The notes below the pieces were generated by a model. The model did no database searches. It saw only the letters and a list, made by a program, of their open reading frames with translations, and was not told the DNA's origin. The position numbers and the translations under genes are program-made. 64,000 bases of DNA from Muribaculum sp. (GTDB taxonomy: Bacteria > Bacillota > Clostridia > Lachnospirales > Lachnospiraceae). This document shows positions 7,616 through 16,197 of the stretch, piece by piece. The first letter of the stretch is position 1. Each line of letters opens with the position of its first letter. The stretch is from the NCBI GenBank assembly GCA_023663505.1, contig JAMPHH010000002.1, forward strand, positions 1-64,000. Direction: 5' to 3'.

Positions 7616-10582
7616 ATGGCTGGACAGAAAAAAGACCGAACAATTTTCCGAGTTCTTTTGGTTCCGTTGTTGAGCGTGCTTGCAATTGAGATGGCGCTTT
7701 TGATTGCGAGCCTTGCCCTGGGGGGAGTGATGACCAGACTGAATCAGAACGCGCGGGACATCTTGGGGCAGCAGGTGGAGAACAGGGGCAATTATCTGTT
7801 AAATGACATGAACGGGAAGTGGTCTAATCTGCATCTGCTGACAGAGCGTATTGACGCTGCGGTGGAGTCAAGGCTTTCCGAAGGCGAGATGACGTTGGAG
7901 AGCTTTCATGTAAACGGCGGGTGCAGCGGGCTGTTGGAGGAGCTGCGCCCTGAGCTGATCGACGCGATGTACAATCGTCAGGTGTCAGGCATTTTCATAA
8001 TCTTTAACACAAAGGATTTAGATGAGCTGGAGGGGACGGAGTCGCTGCAGGGGATTTATCTGCGGGATTTAGACCCTACCGCCCTGCCGTCCGCGGAGTA
8101 TCAGGATATTCTGGTGGAGCGCGCTCCGGTGTCGGTGGTGCGGTCGGGCTATATGGCGACGGACACGGGTTGGCAGCCGACATTTTCCGCGGAGGACAGC
8201 GTGGAGCAGGCTTTCTTCGACAAGCCCTTTCGGGCGGCATATGAGGCGGAAGAAAAGCTAAACGACAAGGATTACGGCTATTGGACAACGGAGTTTTACA
8301 GCCTGTCGGGGGATAACCACAGGGCGATGGCATATTCAATCCCGTTGATTTTGCCTGACGGCACGGTGTACGGCGTGCTTGGAGTGGAGATTTTGGAGAA
8401 TTATCTGTATACGCTTCTGCCCGGCGAGGAATTGATGGAGGCGAATCAAGGCTCTTATCTCTTGGCGATTGCCGAGAAGGGCAGCGGGGAGCTTAAGCCG
8501 TTATTTTTGTCCAGTGAGACCATTACAAAGGGCAAAATGGACGGACTGCAGCTTTTGATGGACGGGAAGAACGGCAATTCCGTGTCGGACGCGGGCGGAG
8601 AGTATTGCGGCGCGGCGACGCCCTTGGGGTTATACAGCCGTAATGCGCCCTTTGACTCGGATAAATGGTATCTGGTCGGCTTTGGCAGGAGTGAGCATCT
8701 GTTTGCCTTCTCGAGGCAGATCCAGACGGTTCTCGGCGGCTCCTTTGTGCTGACCGCATTGATCGGACTGGTGGGTATCCTGTTGGTAAGCTACCGGCTG
8801 TCCAAACCGATTCGGATGCTGTCCGAGGAGGTGGAGAAGGCGCAGAAGAACAGCGCGCTCCCTGTACTGCCGGATACCGGAATCAGGGAGATCGACCATT
8901 TTTCCCATGCGATTGAGCATTTGGAGCAGGAGGTGATGGATTCCTCGCTGCGGTTTATGCAGATTATCAGCATGGCGAGCGTGGATCTGGCGGGCTATGA
9001 GATTTGGGAGGATTCCGACAACGTGTTCGTGACGGCGAATTATTTCCCGCTGCTGGGCGTGGAGGACGTGGATCTGTATCATTTGACGGCGGAGGGATTT
9101 TTGGCGAAGCAGGAGGAGATTACGCAAGGTCTGAAATCCACTCCCGCAGAGGACGGCAGCATCGTGTACGCGATACCACTGTCTGATGGGGAGACTCGCT
9201 ACATTCGCGCGGAGAGTACCAAGAGCGGGAAGCGGCTGGTGGGCGTGATTGAAGATGTCACGACCTCCACCCTTGAGAAGCTGCAGATTGAGCGGGAGAG
9301 AGACTGTGACGGGCTGACTAAGCTGTACGGGAGACGAGGGTTTCGTCGGGAGGCTGACGAGATGTTCCTAAGACCTGAGCTTTTGAAGCAGGCGGCGCTT
9401 TTGATGATCGATCTGGATAATTTAAAGACCACGAATGACCGCTTTGGGCATAATTTTGGCGATCTGTATATTCAGACGGCGGGAAAATGCTTCTTGGAGA
9501 ACACGCCGGACAACACGATATGTGCCCGTATTTCAGGCGATGAATTTCTCGTGCTGTTCTACGGCTATGAGAGCCAAGAGGAGATTCGTCGGGATCTGCA
9601 GAGTCTGTATCGTGCCATCGGCGAAGTGAAATTCGTGCTGCCCAACGGGGACAATATGGGGCTGAGCGCGTCGGGCGGCGTGGCATGGTATCCTCAGGAC
9701 AGCGAGGAGCTGTCCGAATTGATGAAGTATGCGGACTTTGCGATGTATCAGGTGAAGCGTTCCGTCAAGGGGCAGTTAAAGGAATTTAACTTAGAGGCAT
9801 ATCAGGAAAAAATGCGCCAGAACCAGAGCAGACTGGAATTCCACCAGATGCTTGAGAATAGGCAGGTCAGCTATCATTTTCAGCCAATCTTTGACGCGAG
9901 GACGGGTGAGGTGTACGCGTATGAAGCCCTGATGCGGGTGGATTTCCCCACGCTGCGCTCGCCGGAGACGGTGCTGCAGATCGCCAAAGAGGAAAATTGT
10001 ATGCATGATATCGAATATATGACGATGTTCTGCGCCTGTGAGGACTATCAGAAGCTGCTGAAGCGTTCTCAGGTGGCGGATCATGCATTTTTGTTTATCA
10101 ATTCCATTGCCAGCGAGAGAATGACCTTGGAGGAGGAGCAGGAGTTCCATGAGCGGTTTGCGCAGATACAGCCCAAGATCGTGGTGGAGATCACGGAGAC
10201 CGAGCATATGGATATGGTGTGCCAAAAGAGGGAAGCGGTGGGTTTTAGCGGCGATTTTGCGCTGGACGATTACGGCAGCGGCTATAACAGTGAGGTCAGC
10301 CTGTTGGAGCTCAAGCCCAAATATGTGAAGGTGGATATCGCGATCGCACGGGACGTTGACAAGGATCGGGATAAGCAGTATATTGTAGAGAATATTGTCA
10401 CTTATGCCCACGAGAGAGCGATGAAGGTAATCGTGGAGGGACTGGAGACGGAGGCGGAGCTTAGAAAGTCATTAGAGCTGGGCGTGGATCTGCTGCAGGG
10501 ATTTTTCCTGGCGCGCCCGGGCGCCGTGCCGCCCGCAATCAGTGACGAGGCAAAGCGGATAATCCGCAGCGAACAATTGTGA
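7616..10582 (+). CDS. Membrane-anchored GGDEF-EAL protein with extracellular sensor domain
   Basis: This 988-residue protein likely starts at ATG 7616 (MAGQKKDR, with TAGGTGG upstream). It has TM1 at about 11-37, a large Cache-like extracellular domain to about 365, TM2 at about 370-392, a HAMP-like linker, a PAS-like segment, a GGDEF domain (SGDEF near 640, with the metal-binding Asp in MIDLDNLK and the GHNFGD segment present) and an EAL domain (YEALMRVD near 770, EITE, DDYGSGYNS near 884, KVDIAIARD, EGLETEAE). Both catalytic signatures look intact, so it could make and degrade cyclic di-GMP. Its N-terminus and ectodomain resemble those of the sensor kinase at 12145 (IFR..LVPL; GYW; YS(I/V)PL; VYGV.G(V/I)EI; YLLAI). 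Sitting directly behind a solute-binding lipoprotein, it is probably triggered by that protein. Confidence 0.88.
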   Translation: MAGQKKDRTIFRVLLVPLLSVLAIEMALLIASLALGGVMTRLNQNARDILGQQVENRGNYLLNDMNGKWSNLHLLTERIDAAVESRLSEGEMTLESFHVNGGCSGLLEELRPELIDAMYNRQVSGIFIIFNTKDLDELEGTESLQGIYLRDLDPTALPSAEYQDILVERAPVSVVRSGYMATDTGWQPTFSAEDSVEQAFFDKPFRAAYEAEEKLNDKDYGYWTTEFYSLSGDNHRAMAYSIPLILPDGTVYGVLGVEILENYLYTLLPGEELMEANQGSYLLAIAEKGSGELKPLFLSSETITKGKMDGLQLLMDGKNGNSVSDAGGEYCGAATPLGLYSRNAPFDSDKWYLVGFGRSEHLFAFSRQIQTVLGGSFVLTALIGLVGILLVSYRLSKPIRMLSEEVEKAQKNSALPVLPDTGIREIDHFSHAIEHLEQEVMDSSLRFMQIISMASVDLAGYEIWEDSDNVFVTANYFPLLGVEDVDLYHLTAEGFLAKQEEITQGLKSTPAEDGSIVYAIPLSDGETRYIRAESTKSGKRLVGVIEDVTTSTLEKLQIERERDCDGLTKLYGRRGFRREADEMFLRPELLKQAALLMIDLDNLKTTNDRFGHNFGDLYIQTAGKCFLENTPDNTICARISGDEFLVLFYGYESQEEIRRDLQSLYRAIGEVKFVLPNGDNMGLSASGGVAWYPQDSEELSELMKYADFAMYQVKRSVKGQLKEFNLEAYQEKMRQNQSRLEFHQMLENRQVSYHFQPIFDARTGEVYAYEALMRVDFPTLRSPETVLQIAKEENCMHDIEYMTMFCACEDYQKLLKRSQVADHAFLFINSIASERMTLEEEQEFHERFAQIQPKIVVEITETEHMDMVCQKREAVGFSGDFALDDYGSGYNSEVSLLELKPKYVKVDIAIARDVDKDRDKQYIVENIVTYAHERAMKVIVEGLETEAELRKSLELGVDLLQGFFLARPGAVPPAISDEAKRIIRSEQL

Positions 10583-10617
10583 TAGATGAACAATTGTAAC
10601 GGAACGAACAATTATAA
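10571..10617 (+). repeat. Triplicated GAACAATT repeat at a stop codon
   Basis: GAACAATT(G/A)T recurs at 10571, 10588 and 10606 (spacing 17 and 18). The first copy contains the sensor stop codon. Together with the 13-bp tandem repeat at 5806, it shows short duplications sitting on gene ends in this block. Confidence 0.6.
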
Positions 10618-10638
10618 TAGGGCAGGAGAAAAAATATT

Positions 10639-12108
10639 ATGAGGACTTCAAGGAAGACGGGAAGAATGTGCAGAAGGGGTTTGACGGCAGGGCTTTTGCT
10701 TGGCGCATTGCTGTGTGGCTGCGGGGGAAGCAAGTCGCCACTTGATCCGGAGAATCCGGTCTCAATCACGGTATGGCATTATTATAACGGTTCCCAGCAG
10801 GCGGCGTTTGACGCGCTTGTGGAGGAGTTTAACGAGACAATCGGCAGGGAGAAGGGAATCTACGTGCAGGATTACAGTCAGGGCTCCGTCTCCGATCTGG
10901 AGTCGGCGGTCAGAGCTTCCCTCGCGGGCGAGGTGGGAGCCAAGGAGATGCCTGACATCTTCTCCTCCTATGCGGATACCGCTTACGAGGTGGAGACCGC
11001 GGGGGCGCTCGCCAATCTCTCGGACTATATGAGTGAGGAGGAGATTGGTAAATATGTGGATTCCTATATCGATGAGGGGCGCATTGCCGCCGACGGCAGT
11101 CTGCGCATTTTCCCCGTCGCCAAGTCCACGGAGGTGTTCCTGCTCAACAAGACGGACTGGGAGCCCTTTGCGGAGGCGACAGGCGTTTCCTTGGACGATT
11201 TAAAGACCATGGAGGGCGTCACTGCCACGGCCAAGACCTATTATGAGTGGGTGGACGCGCAGACCCCCGATATCCCCAATGACGGCAGGGCGTTCTACGG
11301 CCGGGACGCCATGGCGAATTATTTTATCATCGGTATGCGGCAGCAGGGTGTGGAGATCTTTCAGGTGGAGAACGGTCAGGTGACCCTGAATGTGCCCAAG
11401 GAGAGCGTCAGACGGCTCTGGGATAACTATTACGTGCCGATGGTGAAGGGATATTTTGGAGCGTATGGGTCTTTTCGCTCTGACGACGTCAAGACGGGAG
11501 ACATGCTTGCCTACACGGGCTCTACCACATCTGCCATGTACTTCCCTGACAGGGTGGAGCTTGAGAGCGGGAGCTACGAGATAGATTATATCGTGATGTC
11601 CGCCCCGATCTTGGCGGGAGGAGAGGACTATGCGGTGCAGCAGGGCGCGGGCATGGTGGTCAGCAAGTCTGACAGGGTGCGTGAGTATGCCTCCGTGGAA
11701 TTCCTGAAATGGTTCACGCAGGTGGAGAATAATCTGCAGTTTGGCTGTGCTTCGGGGTATCAGCCCGTATTGAACGAGGCGAACAATACCGAGATGTTGG
11801 ACAAAGTTATTGAAGAACAGGGAATAGAGGTGGCAGATAAAACATATGCATGTATTACACATGTATTTAATGATATGTCACATATGAAATTTTATACGAA
11901 CAAAAGCTTTGAAAACGGTTCGCAGGCGCGCAAGGTATTGGAGTACAACCTCTCCGACAAGGCGGCGGCTGACAGAGCCGTTGTGGAGGAGAAGCTCTCA
12001 AAGGGAATGAGTCTGGACGAGGCGTGCGCGCCTTTTGTGACGGAGGAGGCCTTTGAGGAATGGTATGACAATTTTGTCCGCGCGTTGAATGAGGCTGTTG
12101 GCAAATAA
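10639..12108 (+). CDS. Family-1 extracellular solute-binding lipoprotein (second copy)
   Basis: This 489-residue lipoprotein (lipobox LCGC, Cys near 28) is paralogous to the product of 6092-7534 over its whole length. Shared blocks are VWHYYNG, AAFDALVEEFNETIG, NKTDWEPFAEATG, YYEWVDAQTPD and FRSDD(I/V)KTG. It carries a small extra segment near residues 390-415 (a lower-G+C stretch around 11800-11890) that the first copy lacks. AGGAG lies 10 nt before the ATG. Like the first copy it has no permease partner and is followed 36 bp later by a membrane sensor, here a hybrid histidine kinase. Binding specificity cannot be read from the sequence; divergence between the two copies suggests different or overlapping ligands. 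Confidence 0.85.
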   Translation: MRTSRKTGRMCRRGLTAGLLLGALLCGCGGSKSPLDPENPVSITVWHYYNGSQQAAFDALVEEFNETIGREKGIYVQDYSQGSVSDLESAVRASLAGEVGAKEMPDIFSSYADTAYEVETAGALANLSDYMSEEEIGKYVDSYIDEGRIAADGSLRIFPVAKSTEVFLLNKTDWEPFAEATGVSLDDLKTMEGVTATAKTYYEWVDAQTPDIPNDGRAFYGRDAMANYFIIGMRQQGVEIFQVENGQVTLNVPKESVRRLWDNYYVPMVKGYFGAYGSFRSDDVKTGDMLAYTGSTTSAMYFPDRVELESGSYEIDYIVMSAPILAGGEDYAVQQGAGMVVSKSDRVREYASVEFLKWFTQVENNLQFGCASGYQPVLNEANNTEMLDKVIEEQGIEVADKTYACITHVFNDMSHMKFYTNKSFENGSQARKVLEYNLSDKAAADRAVVEEKLSKGMSLDEACAPFVTEEAFEEWYDNFVRALNEAVGK

Positions 12109-12144
12109 GCAGAGCATAAGGACGGGGCGGAGAAGCGGGTGAGT

Positions 12145-15100
12145 ATGAGAAAAAAGGCGACAAACAGTAAAAAGCATACCATATTTAGAATGTTTCTTGT
12201 TCCGTTGATTGCGATTATGCTTGTGCAAAGCTTACTCGTATTGGGGACGCTTTTCTTCAAACAGACCTTTGAGAGGATTCAGGATTATTCCATTGACATG
12301 ATGACCAGAATCGTGGAGAATCGGAAGGTGATCTTGGAGAATGCCCTGATACAGCGCTGTACGGCTGTATGTGCGGAGGAGAGCGCGGTGGAGGATCTGC
12401 TTTCTGAGTATCTTCGGGAGAATCAGCTCACATTGAAGCAAATGATGGCTTCCGATGAGAAAAAGCGGGAATTCCTCACAATGCTTTTGCCGGAATGCCT
12501 GAATAATCTGCAGGGAATACAATCAACGGGAATCTTTGTGATCCTGACGGGGGAGGATATGACCTCCGCGGCGGATTATGAGGGATTTTTCGTGCGGGAT
12601 TCCGACCCTAAGGTGAGCACGACCAACAATACGGATCTGTTGTTTGAGCGGGGGAGCAAGGAACTTTCCAGAACCTTTGGCGTGCCCTTGGATAACGCGT
12701 GGACAACATATTTTCATATGGCGGGACAAGGGCAGAGAGCGGCAGATGATTTCTTCTATGAGCCGTGGCGCGCGGGCGTTCAGCACCCTGACGCGCAGAC
12801 GGTCAATCTGGGCTATTGGTCGGAGCCCTTTATCCTTGAGGACAACAATAATGATTCCCATGAGATGATCACCTACTCGGTGCCCCTGCGGTATAAGGGC
12901 AAGGTCTATGGTGTGTTTGGAATAGAGATTTCAAGCAGATTTCTTTATGATTATTTTCCGACGTCGGAGCTGAATGACAATGAGCGGTCGGGATATCTGC
13001 TGGCAATCGGTCAGGAGAATGAGAGCTACATGACGCTCATGGGCAAGGGCGTGTTATATAACAGTATCATAGCGGACGAGACCTTCTTTGAGCTGAAGGA
13101 CACGGATTATGACACTCTGTACGAGGTGGAGCATATTCACTTAGGCACTCAGAATGTCTATGCGGTAAAGAGTCCCTTGAAGCTATATGACAGCTTTGCG
13201 CCCTATGAGAACGTGGATTGGGTGTTGGTTGGTCTGGATACGGAGGACGGACTCTTTGGCATGAGCCACCAGCTTTATATGTGGATGGGGATTGCTATAT
13301 TGGCGGGACTGGTCTTTGGCGTGTTCGGGATTTATGTTATCATACTGCATCTTACGAAGCCGATCAAAAACCTGACCCAGTGCATCAACGAGGGCAGTGC
13401 GGGGTTAAAGAATTTCCAAGCCACGAATATTCTCGAGATTGACGGCGTGTATGATGTGATACAGGATTTGATGGCGAGGCAGAAGGAGTCGGAGAGTATT
13501 CTCAGGGAGGAGAAGGAACGCTACCGCGTGGCGATCGAGAGCACGAGCGACATGTTCTTTACCTTTGAATTCGAGACCCTGATGCTGGATATCGTGAATC
13601 ACCCGACATTGAACGGGACTTGGAAGTGCGGGGAAAGCCTTTTCCGTCGGGATATAGTGTATTATGAGGATTGGGTGGCGATAGAGGATATCCTCTCTAA
13701 TGCGTCCGACAAGATTTACAAGGAGATCAGGATCAAATTCCCGGGACAGGAGGACTTCCTGTGGTACGGGCTGTACGGACAGGTGGTTTATGACGCGGAG
13801 GGGAACCGCTCCAAGGTCGTGGGCGGGATGCGCAATATTCAGGCGTTGAAGGAGCAGGAGGCGAGGCGCAAGAGCAAGCTAGAGAGAGACAGTGTCACCG
13901 GCTTCTATGCGTATGATACAGGGGTGGAGCGTTTGGAGAAAAGCCGCGCGGCGCAGCCTAAGGGGATCATGCTCCATATGCTATTGGAAAAGCTCGGTGA
14001 GCTAAACGAGAAGAACGGCATCGTATTCGGCGATATGATTCTTGAGGAGCTGGCGCATGTGATCAGGAAATGCTGCCAGAAGCTGACGGAGAAGAACGCG
14101 TCTCAGGTCATAGCAATCCGTTTTAGCGGTGATGAGTTTGTGATCTGGTTTGAGAACCACCAAAGGGACGAAGCAGAGCTGTTCATGCATGAGTTCTTTG
14201 AAAGGCTGCATGGAATGTTTGACGAGGACGTGCTGAGACTGCAGGTGCGCGCAGGTCTGGCGACTGCCACGGAGGATATCAGCAACACCAAGCTGATCCG
14301 AATGGCAAAGCTTGCCCAGAATCTTGCAAAGGATAATGCAGAAGGCTGTTGGGGCTTCTATGAGGATATCGCCTCCAAGCATGACAAAAACCTGCCCAAG
14401 CTGCACAGCCGCAGACCGATCTCAAATGATTATGGAGATGATGTGAATCTTGCGTCCCTTGCGTTGAATCTGTTTGGAAAGGGTGAGAATCTGCAGGCAC
14501 AGGTGACTCTGATCCTCCGAAAGATCGGATATCAGTACGGTGCGACGGACGCGCTCATCACGATTATCCGACCGGATTTTCGTTCCAATTATCTGGAGCA
14601 TCAGTGGCATAGTGACACAAAGCCCCTGACGGAGATCGTGAACCAATATACGGACAAGGAGCTGGAGGAATTTCTGGATTGGCTCGGGGAGGAGTCGGTT
14701 CGCTCCGTAACCGTCAAGGACAGCAAAAAGGCTATGCTGCAAAAGTTCCTGAATATCTCGGAGGGGCAGCACGGGCTCATACTTCCCATGTTTGACAATG
14801 GAAGCTATATGGGGAATATCGCTATCCTCGGCACGGACGCAGGGCTGTCACGCAACAGCGAGGAGCTGCAGAAGCTGGCGGAGGTTCGCAGTGTGATCCA
14901 GAGCCAGATCAATCAGCAGCAGCACGATCTGGCGAGCAAGGCGAAGTCGGATTTCCTCTCCCGTATGAGCCATGAGATCCGAACGCCCATGAACGGTATC
15001 ATCGGCATGACGGCAATCGCCCTGCAAAAGGATCAGAGTAAGGAGAGAATGTTGGATTGTCTGAACAAGGTTCAGGATTCATCCAAATACCTTCTGGGGC

Positions 15101-16071
15101 TGATCAACGATATCTTGGATATGTCCAAGATAGAGAGCGGCAAGATGCATCTTGAGGAGGAGGATTTCGACCTGCGGGAGATGTTGGATACGGTGGGAGA
15201 GCTGGTGCGTCCACAGGCAGAGGCAAAGCAGATTCGTTTCATTCAAAAGGTGGAGCTTAAGCATATGTGGTATGTGGCGGATCAGATGCGGATCAGCCAG
15301 GTATTGATCAACCTGTTGGGTAATGCCGTGAAGTTCACGAACAACAAGGGCGAGATCGTTCTGACCGTACAGGAGAGAGGGACGGAGGAGAACGGGCTGA
15401 TCAGGGTTTATTTTGCGGTGCGGGACAACGGCGTCGGTATCAGCAAGGAAGACCAGAAAAGAGTTTTCCGCTCCTTTGAGCAGGCTAGGGACGCAAGCTC
15501 GGTATCCAAGCAGCAGGGCACGGGCTTGGGGCTTTCTATCAGCAGCCGTCTTGTGCAAATGATGGGAAGTGTCATCGATCTGGAGAGCGAGCCCGGCGAG
15601 GGGAGCTGCTTTAGCTTTGAGATCGCGCTGCAGCAGGGGCATGAGGAGTCCGAGGGTGCAAAGGAGGAAGAAGATTTTTCCTTTGAGAATTATCATGTGC
15701 TTGTGGTGGAGGACAATGAGCTCAATGTGGAGGTCGCTCAATGTCTGTTGGAGGAGTATGGCTTTAGCGTCGATTGTGTCTTTGACGGGCAGCAGGCGGT
15801 TGATAGGATCAAGTCCACGCCGCCCGGCACTTATGATGTGATTTTGATGGATATTATGATGCCTGTCATGAACGGTCTGGACGCGACACGCGCGATTCGG
15901 GCAATGGACAGGGAGGATTGTCGGACGCTTCCGATCATCGCCATGTCAGCCAACGCGTTTGACGATGATTTGAAGAAATCCGTGGAATGCGGTATGAACG
16001 GGCATCTCTCCAAGCCGGTGGAGGTGGATAAGCTCTACAAGCTGCTCAGGGAGATCCTGCAGAAAAAGTAG
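12145..16071 (+). CDS. Large hybrid sensor histidine kinase with an embedded GGDEF domain
   Basis: This protein has about 1308 residues. GTG 12139 is an alternative start; ATG 12145 has GGAGAAG 10 nt upstream. Order: TM1 at about 14-38; Cache-like ectodomain homologous to that of the neighbouring GGDEF-EAL protein; TM2 at about 376-402; HAMP-like and PAS-like segments; a GGDEF domain with SGDEF near 662 whose N-terminal metal-binding Asp region is replaced (LHMLLEKLGELNEKNG instead of DxDxFK); a GAF-like region at about 770-910; HisKA (MSHEIRTPMN, His near 942); HATPase (LLGNAVKFTN); and a receiver (VLVVEDNE, phospho-Asp near 1235 in ILMDIMMP). There is no Hpt domain. The embedded GGDEF may be an allosteric GTP/c-di-GMP-sensing module rather than a cyclase. 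The gene follows the second solute-binding lipoprotein. Confidence 0.88.
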   Translation: MRKKATNSKKHTIFRMFLVPLIAIMLVQSLLVLGTLFFKQTFERIQDYSIDMMTRIVENRKVILENALIQRCTAVCAEESAVEDLLSEYLRENQLTLKQMMASDEKKREFLTMLLPECLNNLQGIQSTGIFVILTGEDMTSAADYEGFFVRDSDPKVSTTNNTDLLFERGSKELSRTFGVPLDNAWTTYFHMAGQGQRAADDFFYEPWRAGVQHPDAQTVNLGYWSEPFILEDNNNDSHEMITYSVPLRYKGKVYGVFGIEISSRFLYDYFPTSELNDNERSGYLLAIGQENESYMTLMGKGVLYNSIIADETFFELKDTDYDTLYEVEHIHLGTQNVYAVKSPLKLYDSFAPYENVDWVLVGLDTEDGLFGMSHQLYMWMGIAILAGLVFGVFGIYVIILHLTKPIKNLTQCINEGSAGLKNFQATNILEIDGVYDVIQDLMARQKESESILREEKERYRVAIESTSDMFFTFEFETLMLDIVNHPTLNGTWKCGESLFRRDIVYYEDWVAIEDILSNASDKIYKEIRIKFPGQEDFLWYGLYGQVVYDAEGNRSKVVGGMRNIQALKEQEARRKSKLERDSVTGFYAYDTGVERLEKSRAAQPKGIMLHMLLEKLGELNEKNGIVFGDMILEELAHVIRKCCQKLTEKNASQVIAIRFSGDEFVIWFENHQRDEAELFMHEFFERLHGMFDEDVLRLQVRAGLATATEDISNTKLIRMAKLAQNLAKDNAEGCWGFYEDIASKHDKNLPKLHSRRPISNDYGDDVNLASLALNLFGKGENLQAQVTLILRKIGYQYGATDALITIIRPDFRSNYLEHQWHSDTKPLTEIVNQYTDKELEEFLDWLGEESVRSVTVKDSKKAMLQKFLNISEGQHGLILPMFDNGSYMGNIAILGTDAGLSRNSEELQKLAEVRSVIQSQINQQQHDLASKAKSDFLSRMSHEIRTPMNGIIGMTAIALQKDQSKERMLDCLNKVQDSSKYLLGLINDILDMSKIESGKMHLEEEDFDLREMLDTVGELVRPQAEAKQIRFIQKVELKHMWYVADQMRISQVLINLLGNAVKFTNNKGEIVLTVQERGTEENGLIRVYFAVRDNGVGISKEDQKRVFRSFEQARDASSVSKQQGTGLGLSISSRLVQMMGSVIDLESEPGEGSCFSFEIALQQGHEESEGAKEEEDFSFENYHVLVVEDNELNVEVAQCLLEEYGFSVDCVFDGQQAVDRIKSTPPGTYDVILMDIMMPVMNGLDATRAIRAMDREDCRTLPIIAMSANAFDDDLKKSVECGMNGHLSKPVEVDKLYKLLREILQKK

Positions 16072-16093
16072 CAGCCCCGTAAGGCGTGGCTGC
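16072..16093 (+). terminator. Possible terminator after the hybrid kinase
   Basis: GCAGCC and GGCTGC form a 6-bp stem just after the stop codon. The T-tract (GTTTG) is poor, so termination would be weak. Confidence 0.4.
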
Positions 16094-16113
16094 GTTTGTA
16101 CCTGATAAAGAAC

Positions 16114-16141
16114 TTGCAATAAATGGTTAGTATGGTACAAT
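16114..16141 (+). promoter_or_regulatory. Promoter of the peptide-type ABC importer operon
   Basis: TTGCAA (16114-16119) and TACAAT (16136-16141) are spaced 16 bp, with an extended -10 TGG. It lies 56 bp before the start of the solute-binding protein gene. Confidence 0.6.
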
Positions 16142-16197
16142 GGTGGTGACAATAGAATAATGAGAGGTCTATTTGACGAAGAGGAGAAGTTGAGTAA

